DNA of 64,000 bases, taken from Palsa-892 sp963751615. Its GTDB lineage: Bacteria > Pseudomonadota > Alphaproteobacteria > Rhizobiales > Xanthobacteraceae. Below the pieces are notes generated by a model, which worked only from the letters and a program-made list of their open reading frames with translations, did not search any database and was not told the DNA's origin. Position 1 is the stretch's first letter. Every line of letters begins with the position of its first letter. Made by a program: the position numbers and the translations under genes. Below are positions 17,331 through 26,479 of the stretch, piece after piece. The stretch is from the NCBI GenBank assembly GCA_963751615.1, contig CAVVVG010000007.1, positions 372,001 to 436,000 of the forward strand. The letters run 5' to 3'.

Positions 17331-18518
17331 ATGAGTCAGCGTCTGTCCGTTACCGACTGGATAACCGACTTCGACCACACCGATCCACGTTGGACTGAAA
17401 ACCCCTACCCGATCTGGGACGACTTGCGGCAAAAGTGTCCAGTTGCACACAGCGAACGATTCCTGGGGGTCTATCTACCAACCACCTATGAAGCCGTCAG
17501 GGCCATTGCCTACGATACTGAACACTTTTCGTCCCGCCGCGTGGTAGTGCGAAATGTACGGCCAGAGCCGCCCATTCCGTCACCACCGATCACGTCGGAT
17601 CCGCCCCATCACAAGCCTGCGAAACAACTTCTTTTGCCGTATTTCACACCGGCAGCAGTTAGGAAGCTGGAGTCGAAAACGCGCGGCGTTTGCAACGAAT
17701 TGATCGATCGGTTCATTGGGGACAAGCGTTGTGACGCGGCGGTGCAGTATTCCAAGCATATCCCGGTCCGCGTCATCGCCCTCATGCTCGGTATTCCCGA
17801 AAAGGACAGCGACCACTTTATCAAATGGATTCATGAAATTCTGGAGCTCGGAATCACGGACAATACAGCACTGATGAAGGCGGTCGGCGAGATGTCTGAG
17901 TATTTTGCTGGCCAAATTGAACTGCGCAAAAAACATCCCACCGACGACCTGATTAGCTTGCTGATGCAGGCGCGGCATGACGGTAGACCGCTCTCAGTTG
18001 AACATGTCTTGGGCACATTGCGGCTTCTGCTGATTGCCGGCATCGACACAACTTGGAGCGCAATCGGAGCAAGTCTTTGGCATCTGGCAAAAACGCCATT
18101 GGACTGCAGAAGGCTCATCGCCGAACCCGACATGATGCCGACCGCAATCGAAGAATTCCTGCGTGCATATGCGCCTGTAACCATGGCCCGTGAAGTGGTG
18201 AAAGAGACCGCCGTATGCGGCATCTCAATCAAGCCCGGCAACATGGTGCTATTGTCGTTTCCGGCGGCCAATCGCGACCCTATAATGTTTTCCGCGGCCG
18301 ATAAGGTCGTCATAGACCGTAAAAATAATCGACACGCTGCGTTTGGCCTCGGTATTCATCGCTGTGTCGGCTCTAATTTGGCGCGTATGGAGATGAAAGT
18401 CGCGGTCGAGGAATGGCTCAAGCGAATTCCCGAATTTCGCCTTGACCCGTCGTCGCGCGTGAAATGGTCCGATGGCACCGTACGTGGACCACGGGAGCTT
18501 CCGATCCTGTTCGGGTAA
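17331..18518 (+). CDS. Cytochrome P450 (class I, soluble)
   Basis: 395 aa, a normal bacterial CYP length without a membrane anchor. I-helix LLIAGIDTTWSAIG (oxygen-activating A-G-x-D-T-T), K-helix EEFLR (ExxR) and heme loop FGLGIHRCVGSNLAR with the axial Cys are all intact. Its own ferredoxin lies just upstream; no ferredoxin reductase gene is near. The substrate is unknown and it has no obvious link to the neighbouring genes. The ATG at 17331 follows AAGGGGGAG. Confidence 0.93.
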   Translation: MSQRLSVTDWITDFDHTDPRWTENPYPIWDDLRQKCPVAHSERFLGVYLPTTYEAVRAIAYDTEHFSSRRVVVRNVRPEPPIPSPPITSDPPHHKPAKQLLLPYFTPAAVRKLESKTRGVCNELIDRFIGDKRCDAAVQYSKHIPVRVIALMLGIPEKDSDHFIKWIHEILELGITDNTALMKAVGEMSEYFAGQIELRKKHPTDDLISLLMQARHDGRPLSVEHVLGTLRLLLIAGIDTTWSAIGASLWHLAKTPLDCRRLIAEPDMMPTAIEEFLRAYAPVTMAREVVKETAVCGISIKPGNMVLLSFPAANRDPIMFSAADKVVIDRKNNRHAAFGLGIHRCVGSNLARMEMKVAVEEWLKRIPEFRLDPSSRVKWSDGTVRGPRELPILFG

Positions 18519-18641
18519 CACTTTCTCCCGCGATAATGTTTCGGTTCAAACGAATTACGGACAGCAGAATGTAGGCTCTTCATCCGGACAAATCTGTCTA
18601 CACGCTGGTCCGCGATCAATGAGTTATGCCCTTTCTCGAAT

Positions 18642-19493
18642 CTAATTCTCTGTAGACACAGCCACACCGAAAAGAATATCTGCAATTGGTGGATCACTAA
18701 GTGGGTAGTCGGCATTTGCTCGCCAAGGCAGCGCAGTAGCAACGTCATCCACCCTTAGAGCGGCAAGCTGATGTGGAACACCGTCGCCGTATTCAATATG
18801 TCCGCTGCCCATGATGCCGACGACCATCGGCCGCTGCCCGCCGCAGCGGGTGCTGGTGATCGCCTCGGCCATTGCGCGGTCCCAGAATAGCTGAGCGCGA
18901 ACGAAACGCTCAAACCGAGCTGAATCCACGCCGGCGTCCGTACCACCGCCAGGATGCTGCTTGAACCAATTGAACAGGCGTTCGCGATAAGATGAAGATG
19001 CAGGCGCCGGATCACCAACGTTCTCCCGTTCGGTGCTTAAGACAGCGGCGAACCCTTGTGCCGCTACCCGTCGGTTCGTCTCCCGATCGACATTGAGCGC
19101 AATCATCGACATACGATTCATGCGTGCGAAATGAAACAGCGGCAGGTAGAGTTCAGCATCGATACCCCAGATCCGCGGCCAATCGACCTCGTTCAGAAAG
19201 GCGGTCTCGTTCAGTTCGCCTTTAGACCAGCGGTCAAGAACCGGCTGAACGCGCCGCGGGAACATCTCGAAGCCAAGGATTATGTCGCGTCGGCGACTAA
19301 ACAGCGCGGCGATCGTGTGGAGCTGCCATCGATGGTGCTCCGCCTCATTGTGGGACTCGCCGAGCAGGATGACCCCGTGTTTAGCAAGCATCACGAAAGG
19401 GTTATCCGAGTGTTTGCTGCGTCTGAGATAGACCCAACTGCCCACTGATACGGGTCCGCCCGATTCCGCCAATTGAATCGATTTGGGTCTCAT
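18642..19493 (-). CDS. ChaN-family haem/iron-regulated protein
   Basis: 283 aa. The pattern GVILLGESHNEAEHHRWQLH, IILGFEMFPRRVQPVLD and PMVVGIMGSGHIEYGDGVPH fits the ChaN (DUF399) family of haem-binding proteins. No lipoprotein signal is visible, unlike typical ChaN, so it may be cytoplasmic or lack its true N-terminus. It is a single gene, convergent with the P450 gene. Confidence 0.82.
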   Translation of the reverse strand: MRPKSIQLAESGGPVSVGSWVYLRRSKHSDNPFVMLAKHGVILLGESHNEAEHHRWQLHTIAALFSRRRDIILGFEMFPRRVQPVLDRWSKGELNETAFLNEVDWPRIWGIDAELYLPLFHFARMNRMSMIALNVDRETNRRVAAQGFAAVLSTERENVGDPAPASSSYRERLFNWFKQHPGGGTDAGVDSARFERFVRAQLFWDRAMAEAITSTRCGGQRPMVVGIMGSGHIEYGDGVPHQLAALRVDDVATALPWRANADYPLSDPPIADILFGVAVSTEN

Positions 19494-19688
19494 GAAAGTC
19501 GTCTGTACTGAATTTCAGTTTCTTGCATAGCGATGGAGACTAAGATTCAAACCTAGATTGACCGGGTCAAAGTCCGTTTAGTAAGCAATTCTCTCCTTAA
19601 CTCAAAAACAATATTGCATGGATCGGGAGTTTGTTTAGTCGACATCTTTATGGTTGACACGAAAGACGGTTTCTAGACAACAAACTAA

Positions 19689-19714
19689 ACAAAAAAAACA
19701 CCTCACTGAGGTTG
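19689..19714 (-). terminator. Probable terminator of the liv operon
   Basis: On the minus strand a short CCTC/GAGG hairpin is followed by a run of eight T, about 40 nt after the livF stop. The stem is short (5 bp), so confidence is moderate. Confidence 0.5.
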
Positions 19715-19754
19715 TTCGATAAATTCGAGCCAAAAAATGGGCCAGGTCAGCCGC

Positions 19755-20459
19755 TCAAAGACCGAGATAGGCCTTGCGCACGTCGGTGTTGGCGAGCAAT
19801 TGCTGCCCACTGCCGGAGAGAACGATGCGGCCGGCTTCGAGCACATAGCCGCGGCTAGAAAGCGTGAGCGCGTGCTGGGTATTCTGCTCGACTAGGAGCA
19901 CGGTCACGCCCAAGGCATTGATCTCCTTCACCACGCGGAACACCTCTTCGACCATGAGTGGGGCCAAGCCCAGCGAAGGTTCGTCGAGCATCAGGAGTTT
20001 TGGATCGGCCATCAGCCCGCGTCCGATCGCCACCATCTGTTGCTCGCCGCCAGAGAGCGTTCCCGCCATCTGCTGCTGGCGTTCTTTGATGCGCGGAAAA
20101 ATGGTGAAGACCTTATCTAGGCGGCCCCGGCGCCCAGCTGTCGGTGTGGCGTACGCCCCCATCAACAAATTGTCGAGGACAGTCATGTCGGGAAACAAGG
20201 CGCGCGCTTCCGGGACGTGAATGATGCCGCGACGCACGATCTCCGCCGGCGAACAGCCATCGATGCGTTCTCCATTGAACACGATGCTGCCGGCCTGCGC
20301 TTTGAGCAGGCCGGAGAGAACCTTTAGCGTGGTCGTCTTGCCCGCACCGTTGGCACCGATCAGGGCGACGATCGCTCCCTCCAACACTTCAAATGCAATC
20401 TCCCATAAGGTTTGCACTTTCCCGTAGGACGCCTGCAGACGGTTAACTTTCAGCATCAA
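19755..20459 (-). CDS. livF: Branched-chain amino acid ABC transporter ATPase LivF
   Basis: 234 aa. Walker A GANGAGKTT, signature LSGGEQQMVAIGRGL, Walker B LLMLDEPSLGL and the switch His in LLVEQNTQHAL match the LivF branch of HAAT-family ATPases. It overlaps the livG stop. It is the last gene of SBP-livH-livM-livG-livF. Confidence 0.94.
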   Translation of the reverse strand: MMLKVNRLQASYGKVQTLWEIAFEVLEGAIVALIGANGAGKTTTLKVLSGLLKAQAGSIVFNGERIDGCSPAEIVRRGIIHVPEARALFPDMTVLDNLLMGAYATPTAGRRGRLDKVFTIFPRIKERQQQMAGTLSGGEQQMVAIGRGLMADPKLLMLDEPSLGLAPLMVEEVFRVVKEINALGVTVLLVEQNTQHALTLSSRGYVLEAGRIVLSGSGQQLLANTDVRKAYLGL

Positions 20460-21188
20460 GCAGCTCGCGCGCCAAGATAGGCGGTGATTACATTGCTATT
20501 CTGCACCACTTCCTGCGGCGTGCCATCCGCGATCTTTACACCATGGTGCAGAACGATGATCCGATCGGAAATCTTCATGATGGCCTTCATGTGATGCTCG
20601 ACAAGGATCACCGTGATCCCGTCTTGCCGGATTCGTTGCACCAATTCACAGCCGGATTCCACCTCGGTTGGATTAAGTCCGCTCATCGGTTCATCCAGGA
20701 ATAGAATCTTGGGATCGGTGGCGAGCGCGCGTGCGATTTCAAGGCGTTTCTGTTCGGAGAGCGTCAGATCGGCGGCGCTGGTCGCGCTTTTGCCGGCAAG
20801 CTGAATGCGATCGAGTATCATCTTTGCCTTAGCTTCCGCCTTGCGGCGGCTCGAACTCATGCAGGAACGCGGCAAGGGTCACGTTTTCCAGCACCGGCAA
20901 ATTTCTGAACGGCTTCACAATCTGAAACGTTCGCGCAATGCCTTTCTTGACCACTGCGTGCGGTTTAAGGCCGATCAGGCTTTCGCCTTGGAACAGCACC
21001 TGTCCCGCACTTGGCGCAGTAAAACCGGTGATCAGGTTGAAGGCGGTCGTCTTGCCAGCGCCATTCGGACCGATGAGCCCGAGGATTTCACCATGCTGCA
21101 ACTCGAACGACAGCTCGGAGACGGCTCGCAGGCCGCCAAAATCTTTGCTCAATCCGGAGACCGCGAGCAATGCCATCACGTTAGCCAT
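20456..21188 (-). pseudogene. livG: ABC transporter ATPase LivG, interrupted by one frameshift
   Basis: The N-terminal half (frame from 21188) has Walker A GLIGPNGAGKTT and ends ...ENVTLAAFLHE before running into a stop near 20829. The C-terminal half lies one frame away (20456-20875) and holds signature LSEQKRLEIARAL, Walker B ILFLDEPMSGLNP and the switch His in LVEHHMKAIM. Removing one base in the stretch around 20836-20850 would give a continuous LivG of normal length. No other damage is seen, and livM and livF on either side are intact. So this is either a sequencing error or a very recent mutation. Confidence 0.85.
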
Positions 21189-22125
21189 GCCGTCCGAGCA
21201 ACAGTCGTAGCCGACCCCAAATGCCTTCTGGCAAATAGCGAATAACCAGCATCATAAAGAGCCCATAGAAGATGAGGTGGCCGGCCTGGAAGCGCTCGCG
21301 GAAGATTTCACTGATGCCCACGAGGACCACGGCGCCAACGATCGGCCCGGCGGTGGTTGCAAGTCCGCCGACGACGGCGATGAACACCATCTCCACCGAA
21401 AGCGAAATGGCAAAGACTGCGTCGGGATCGATATAGCGGAAATAGAGCGAATAGAAACCGCCGGCGAGTCCAACGACGAAGGCAGAGAGCACCAGCGCCA
21501 CCACGCGCTCCCGTACGGTATCAATGCCGACAGCCTCGGCACTATCCATATCCTCCCGCACCGCTGTCAAATAGGCGCCGAGGCGTGAACGGGAAACCAC
21601 GTAGGTGAGTCCCATTGCGAACAACGCAAGCGCAACCGCCAGGTAATAGAAGGGAATCTTGCTCTCCCAGTCGATGGCCATGCCAGCAAACGACATCGGC
21701 GGCAGGGTGGTGATGAGCAGCCCCATCGGGCCGGCTGTCAGCTGCTCCCAGTTGAGCGCAACCAGCCGGACGATCTCGGCAACGGCGAGCGTCGCCAGGG
21801 AAAAATAGGGTCCGCGTAGACGAAAGCAGATCAGGCCGATAGGCAGCGCAAACAACGCGCCGATGATACCGCCGGCCAGCATGCCGAGAAAGGGCGAGAG
21901 GCCGAGGCCGAGATAGAACAGCATCGTCACATAGGCGCCGATACCGAGAAAGGTGGCGTGTCCGAATGAAACCTGACCAGCAAATCCACCGAGTAAATTC
22001 CACGAGGCACCAAGCAGCGTCCAGAACAACACCATGATCATAAGATGCTGAAAGAATGGATTGCTGGTGAGCAGCGGGGCCACGATCAGCAAAAGTATCC
22101 CGGCCGCGGCGAGCAGGCGCGTCAT
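21181..22125 (-). CDS. livM: Branched-chain amino acid ABC transporter permease LivM
   Basis: A 314-aa integral membrane permease with about eight or nine hydrophobic helices. The LivM hallmarks GGFAGQVSFGHATFLGIGAY and VGLAGGFYSLYFRYIDPDAV are present. It overlaps livH by four bases and livG by eight. Substrate class is hydrophobic amino acids or related carboxylates. Confidence 0.93.
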   Translation of the reverse strand: MTRLLAAAGILLLIVAPLLTSNPFFQHLMIMVLFWTLLGASWNLLGGFAGQVSFGHATFLGIGAYVTMLFYLGLGLSPFLGMLAGGIIGALFALPIGLICFRLRGPYFSLATLAVAEIVRLVALNWEQLTAGPMGLLITTLPPMSFAGMAIDWESKIPFYYLAVALALFAMGLTYVVSRSRLGAYLTAVREDMDSAEAVGIDTVRERVVALVLSAFVVGLAGGFYSLYFRYIDPDAVFAISLSVEMVFIAVVGGLATTAGPIVGAVVLVGISEIFRERFQAGHLIFYGLFMMLVIRYLPEGIWGRLRLLLGRHG

Positions 22126-22988
22126 GACCGGCCGATTCCAAACAGGCCGGCGGGCCGGAAGAGCAGCACAAGTAGGAAAAGAACGAAGCCGATAGTGTCC
22201 TTATAGGCTACTGATACATAGACGGCACCGAGCGACTCCACCAATCCCAAGAGAATTCCGCCGGCAATGGCGCCGGGGACCGAGCCGAGACCGCCGAGCA
22301 CAACGATGACGAAGCACTTGACGATAAGGATCTCACCGACTGTCGGATAAAGATAAAGCGAGGGTACCAACAGCACGCCGGCTGCGGCCGCGAGCGCAGT
22401 TCCAAGCCCGAAGGTGATCATGTTGATGCGCTGGACGTTTACGCCCATCAGCGCCGCGGATTCCGGATTTTGTGCAGTGGCCCGGATTGCTCGGCCGATA
22501 TCAGTGCGCGACAACAACAGGTAAAGTGCAGTGGTGAGTGCAATTGCCATGACAAAGGCGATCGCCAGCGGGATCGGAACCGCGATGCCAAACGGACGCG
22601 CTGGCATAACGGCATAGGCGAGGTTGAGCGTGCGGTAATCGCCGCTCCAAAAGAACAGTGCCAGATTGGCGATCAGCAAAGACAGGCCTGCCGTATAGAG
22701 TAAGGTGTTGAGCTCACCCTTGGGGATCACGTCTTTCAATAAATAGCGATGGATCAACATGCCGCCGACAAACATCAGCGGTGCCCAGATGACGACCGAC
22801 AGAAACGGATCGAGCCCCAACAGCGTGTACGACCAATAGGCGCCGAACATGCCCAGCATCACCATTTCGCCGTGGGCGAGATTGATAATGCGCATGACTC
22901 CGAAGACGATCGTCAAACCGACGGCGATCATCGCATAAAGCGAACCCGTCAGGACGCCACTGACGACGCTCTGGACAAAGGTTTCCAT
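22122..22988 (-). CDS. livH: Branched-chain amino acid ABC transporter permease LivH
   Basis: 288 aa from the ATG at 22988 (METFVQSVVSGVLTGSLYAM), the usual LivH start. MRIINLAHGEMVMLGMFGAY and ALAAAAGVLLVPSLYLYPTV are typical. The frame is open further upstream, but that part overlaps the intergenic hairpin and the end of the binding-protein gene. Confidence 0.92.
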   Translation of the reverse strand: METFVQSVVSGVLTGSLYAMIAVGLTIVFGVMRIINLAHGEMVMLGMFGAYWSYTLLGLDPFLSVVIWAPLMFVGGMLIHRYLLKDVIPKGELNTLLYTAGLSLLIANLALFFWSGDYRTLNLAYAVMPARPFGIAVPIPLAIAFVMAIALTTALYLLLSRTDIGRAIRATAQNPESAALMGVNVQRINMITFGLGTALAAAAGVLLVPSLYLYPTVGEILIVKCFVIVVLGGLGSVPGAIAGGILLGLVESLGAVYVSVAYKDTIGFVLFLLVLLFRPAGLFGIGRS

Positions 22989-23002
22989 CTCGGACCCGGG
23001 GA

Positions 23003-23033
23003 AAATCCCCGCCCGGGTTACGGGCGGGGATTT
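23003..23033. other. Strong intercistronic hairpin between binding-protein gene and livH
   Basis: A 13-bp perfect stem (AAATCCCCGCCCG with its complement) around a 5-nt loop in the 55-nt gap. Followed by ATTTT on the minus strand, it may act as a partial terminator or mRNA stabiliser. That would give more binding protein than permease, as in other liv operons. Confidence 0.65.
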
Positions 23034-23043
23034 GTCGTTTTGG

Positions 23044-24273
23044 TCAGCGCGTAAACGTCTCGGGGAAGATGTAGGCCGTCTCCGCGTTGGCCTTCGGCCA
23101 GACGTTGAGAAGTTCGCCACCTCTCCACTGCGCAAGCACGGAGTGATCGCGCGAGTAGATGTTTTGGTTAGTGTATTGATCGCCCAGCGGGCCCGCCCAA
23201 TTGCCGAACTTCACCTTGCCGAACACTGTCGTCATGTCAGTTTGCAGCAAGGACTGGCGCACGGCGTCGCGGTCCGTCTCCACGTTACCAGTGAGCTTTG
23301 CGCGTTTCAGCGCATCGGCGATTATGTAGATCGCCGAATAGCCCTCCACCTCGTGCTCTTTGGGCAGGAAGCCGTACTTGGCTTTGAACTTTTTGTAAAA
23401 CTCCGCCGTTGTCGCGTTGTTCGGATTTCCCGACCAGGCCGCAGACGAATACACATTCTCGGCGAGGCCGCCGAGCTGTTTGGCGAAATCCACCACACCG
23501 AAGCCGCCGCCGTAACCGACGAAGGCGCGCGGCGTCACGCCAATTTCCTTGGCGTGACGGGTCATCAGTATAGCGTCCGTCGTCGACACTGCGATCAGCA
23601 GCACATAATCAGGGTTTGATGCCTTGACCTTGGTCATGATCGGCTTGAAGTCGAGCGAGTTGACTGGATAGGCCTCGTCATTGACGATCGGAACGTTCTT
23701 CGACTTAAGGAAGTTCATCACCGAATTGGCGATGGTCTTGCCGAACACGGTGTTGTCGTAAATGATGGCCGCCGATTTCGGCATTGCGCCCGGCACTTCG
23801 CTGATGAATTTGTTGAAGGCTTCCGGATAAATCGAGCCAGTCGGGTTATTGCGGAAGACCCACTCAAAGCCCTTGGCAGTGATGACGTCCGCTGAAGGAT
23901 GATCGACCATGTAGGGCGTCTTTAGACGTTGGGCAACCGAAGCAATCTCGACCGCTTGTCCCGAGGCCCGGCCGCCAGTCAGCACCAGAACCTGTTGCTG
24001 CGTGATCAGTTTCTCGGCGACAGTCGCCGCGAGCGGATTCTTAGCCTGGTGGTCTTCTATGATGACCTCGATCTTGCGGCCATTGACGCCACCAGCGGCG
24101 TTGATCTCATCAACCGCCATTGAATAGGCCTTCAAGAACTTGTCGCCGAACGGCGCGTCGGGGCCCGTCATCGGTTGCGGCGCACCGATCTTGAGTGTCT
24201 CCTGCGCCAGCACACCCGAGGACATTGCGAGGGACAGCGACAGTATCGCGAGTATTTTGGAATTGTTTGACAT
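23044..24273 (-). CDS. Periplasmic substrate-binding protein, LivK/HAAT family
   Basis: 409 aa with a signal peptide (ILSLSLAMSSGVLAQE) and Peripla_BP_6 fold landmarks: LKIGAPQPMTGPDAPFGDKF, AVDEINAAGGVNGRKIE, VLTGGRASGQAVEIA and VEGYSAIYIIADALKRA. It delivers substrate to LivHM. It is the first gene of the operon. The ligand is not predictable; members bind branched-chain or aromatic amino acids, aromatic acids, urea or amides. Confidence 0.92.
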   Translation of the reverse strand: MSNNSKILAILSLSLAMSSGVLAQETLKIGAPQPMTGPDAPFGDKFLKAYSMAVDEINAAGGVNGRKIEVIIEDHQAKNPLAATVAEKLITQQQVLVLTGGRASGQAVEIASVAQRLKTPYMVDHPSADVITAKGFEWVFRNNPTGSIYPEAFNKFISEVPGAMPKSAAIIYDNTVFGKTIANSVMNFLKSKNVPIVNDEAYPVNSLDFKPIMTKVKASNPDYVLLIAVSTTDAILMTRHAKEIGVTPRAFVGYGGGFGVVDFAKQLGGLAENVYSSAAWSGNPNNATTAEFYKKFKAKYGFLPKEHEVEGYSAIYIIADALKRAKLTGNVETDRDAVRQSLLQTDMTTVFGKVKFGNWAGPLGDQYTNQNIYSRDHSVLAQWRGGELLNVWPKANAETAYIFPETFTR

Positions 24274-24787
24274 GGTTCCTCCCTATCTCGTGGGGTCACT
24301 GAGAACGCATTAGCCGATATTCCCCTAGATGACCACGAGATGAACAAAATCATAACGACCTTTGGAGCTTCTGGAAAGCCAAGGGCCGTCTGATCTGACC
24401 GGCAAACGCTAAATCAGACTTTGCTTGGGAATAGCGCGGAATGGTGAGGAATTTTCTACACGTCGCGACTTAATAAGTCGGACAGCGGACTCAGATGATC
24501 TTCCCCATTGAAGTGATCCTCCCTGAAGTATGTTTTTGACGCTCGACGAATTGTCGTTCCACAGAAGTCAATCACTTCATGAACAGATCAATCCCCTTGT
24601 AGGCCATGCAGACTTCGCGACTGACGCGCGACTTTTCGCATGGTTACGCCGTCCGATCGGCCTAGGCCGTCGAAATACTGATGATGCTCTTGGCTGCGGT
24701 GAACGGGAACTGGCGAATACGCCGAAAACGCCCATGCGAAAGCGACCAGACATGCGAACGCATGGGCGTAGCTCTTGGATATGCAGA
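24274..24787. other. Leader region of the liv operon
   Basis: About 510 nt between the liv operon start and the end of the next minus-strand gene. Short frames on both strands lack ribosome sites or family features. No anaerobox was seen. Confidence 0.4.
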
Positions 24788-25246
24788 TCAGGTACGGAAA
24801 GCCGCAAAGTGGCTTAACGGCTCACACCGTTGATTGACACCACCGGCACCGGAGTTTCCAGAGATCGTGCAGACCTCACTGCCATTAACGGAGACGACTT
24901 TGCCAACGTGATGATTGTTGCGCCAGATCGCGATCGCGCCTGGCGTCGGACTTGAAGGTCGGCCGTAGCGACGCCAGCTTGCTGCCAGATTGAATTCTGG
25001 GCCAGGATCAGAGCCGACTTGCTGCCGCATCCACCAACCACACCAAGCGCGCGGCTTACCACCACGCCCGCCAGAATAATTCGGCTTGTTAGCTTGGCTG
25101 AATGCGGCGAATGAGCCGAACGGAAATGACGCTTGTTGTGTTTGAGTTTGCTTGTCGCTCGAAACTACTCTGCGTTTCATTGCGTAAGAGGGAGTAGAAA
25201 TCGTCGCGACGATAGCGGCAATCACAAGCATTTTTTTGCAGATCAT
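24788..25246 (-). CDS. Secreted CHAP/NlpC-like protein
   Basis: 152 aa with a signal peptide (MLVIAAIVATISTPSYA). The core RAWCGWWMRQQ, GAIAIWRNNHHVGKVVSVNG and ISGNSGAGGVNQR fits rhizobial CHAP-like cell-wall hydrolase proteins, with candidate catalytic Cys about residue 68 and His in HHVGKV. It could cleave peptidoglycan or be a non-enzymatic relative. Its ATG overlaps the stop of an upstream small frame (ATGA). Confidence 0.7.
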   Translation of the reverse strand: MICKKMLVIAAIVATISTPSYAMKRRVVSSDKQTQTQQASFPFGSFAAFSQANKPNYSGGRGGKPRAWCGWWMRQQVGSDPGPEFNLAASWRRYGRPSSPTPGAIAIWRNNHHVGKVVSVNGSEVCTISGNSGAGGVNQRCEPLSHFAAFRT

Positions 25247-25574
25247 TTTACCTCACGTTTGACTTTCAAGCGCCCCCCGGCCCTCAATAGGAGACGCATG
25301 TCCTTCTCAATCTTGTCTGTAGCTGCTGACAAAGCAGCGAGCGTTGCGCTGACGTTTTCGTGCGCCATTGATCGTTTCCAAATTTGATTTGATGAGTTCT
25401 TGTTTGGCGATGATCGTGTCGAGTTTATGGTATAACTCGCGTCATCTTTCCGGCTTTATTTTTACGCGGGATCAACACATTTCCATCAAGACCCACCGCA
25501 GACTGTAACTCGTCCGCAATCTTGCCCATTTTCGCACTGAGATCTTCGGTGTTAACTAAGAGCTTCGCGCACAC
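25243..25574 (-). pseudogene. Small helical protein gene broken by two frameshifts
   Basis: Three consecutive reading frames carry protein-like sequence. They read ...LLVNTEDLSAKMGKIADELQ up to ...KAGKMTR (stop at 25425), then ELYHKLDTIIAKQELIKSNL, then HENVSATLAALSAATDKIEK to ...GGRLKVKREVK (stop at 25243). Joining them needs one base removed near 25435 and one near 25365. The result would be a charged coiled-coil protein of roughly 110 aa, translationally coupled to the CHAP-like gene. Alternatively the last segment is a free-standing 41-aa gene starting with ATG at 25368. Confidence 0.5.
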
Positions 25575-25786
25575 GGCGGTGCGGATTATAGGTGTGATCC
25601 GCCGTTGGATCGCAGAAGCAAAAAATCAATAGAAGCAACTTTTTGGTTCGGCAGCAAATCTAAATCGCGCAAAGATGATTGCTTCGATGATCAGCAACAC
25701 AAAGATGCCAGCGATGTCTCTTTCACCTTTGCCGTAATCGAAACGAATTCCCTCGTGCACCCGCAGCACCGCTTAAACATATCCAC

Positions 25787-25869
25787 GATTTATGTGTCGT
25801 CAGTTCGTCCAACAAAAACTCCCGGCGCGACTCCGGGGTTTTGTATTTGAGGAAGTGGAGGCGATTAGG
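25787..25869 (+). repeat. Dispersed hairpin repeat, copy C
   Basis: One of the fullest copies: TGTGTCGTCAGTTCGTCC, AACAAAAACTCCCGG, loop, CCGGGGTTTTGTATTTGAGG and AAGTGGAGGCGATTAGG. It lies 100 nt past the CZB gene stop. The rest of 25575-25969 holds no recognised gene. Confidence 0.75.
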
Positions 25870-25969
25870 CCGTAGCGCGTGCCGCGTCGTTCTTCTATTG
25901 ACATGCAGTAATCTGCTGATCAACCTCAGTAATTGATTCACGAATTTCGTTTCCGCGCTTATAGCAATA

Positions 25970-26320
25970 TTAAGCAATTTTCCGCCGCAGCTTCGAAATT
26001 GCATTTATGACCTTCACGGTTGCTGCAGCAAATGCGCCTGACTCGATCTCGGTCTTAGCGTTTTTTTTATCACCCTTCGCAATCATTTCGACAACATTTG
26101 CAGCCACTTGATGGAATTGGGCATGCTGCAATTTCAGGTTTTGATATTCATTTAAATTCTGAAGATTCTTTCCCTCGTTGTAAATCCACTTACCGAGGTC
26201 ACATCGATCATCGGCTCGAACAGCGGTCGGATCTGGCAATTGACCATGATCTATTGCATTCTTGAGTTCATCCTTCCAACGAGCATGCGCCGTTATGGCG
26301 GTAGATAAAAATTCGTACAT
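25970..26320 (-). CDS. Stand-alone chemoreceptor zinc-binding (CZB) domain protein
   Basis: 116 aa. The CZB pattern is AITAHARWKDELKNAI (His ligand), DDRCDLGKWIYNEG (Cys ligand, LGxW), then LKLQHAQFHQVAANVVEM (two His). CZB domains bind zinc and usually sit at the C-terminus of chemoreceptors or diguanylate cyclases, where they sense zinc or hypochlorite. Here it is alone, so it may act in trans. Confidence 0.8.
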   Translation of the reverse strand: MYEFLSTAITAHARWKDELKNAIDHGQLPDPTAVRADDRCDLGKWIYNEGKNLQNLNEYQNLKLQHAQFHQVAANVVEMIAKGDKKNAKTEIESGAFAAATVKVINAISKLRRKIA

Positions 26321-26479
26321 GTCGTTGACCAGCCGCTACCGATTGATACTGACCTAATGTTAGACCAAATTCTGAGCCAGATCGCCGGTAAAACAAGCAT
26401 TCGTGAAATTAAATGATCGTCCTGTTCCTAAGTGCAATGAACGGACTTCTATCCCTCGTGATACACTCGGTAGGAAGCG

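Noticed and set aside
19556..19570. TTGACCGGGTCAA resembling an anaerobox
   Set aside because: The half-sites are separated by five bases instead of six, so spacing does not fit FixK/FNR.
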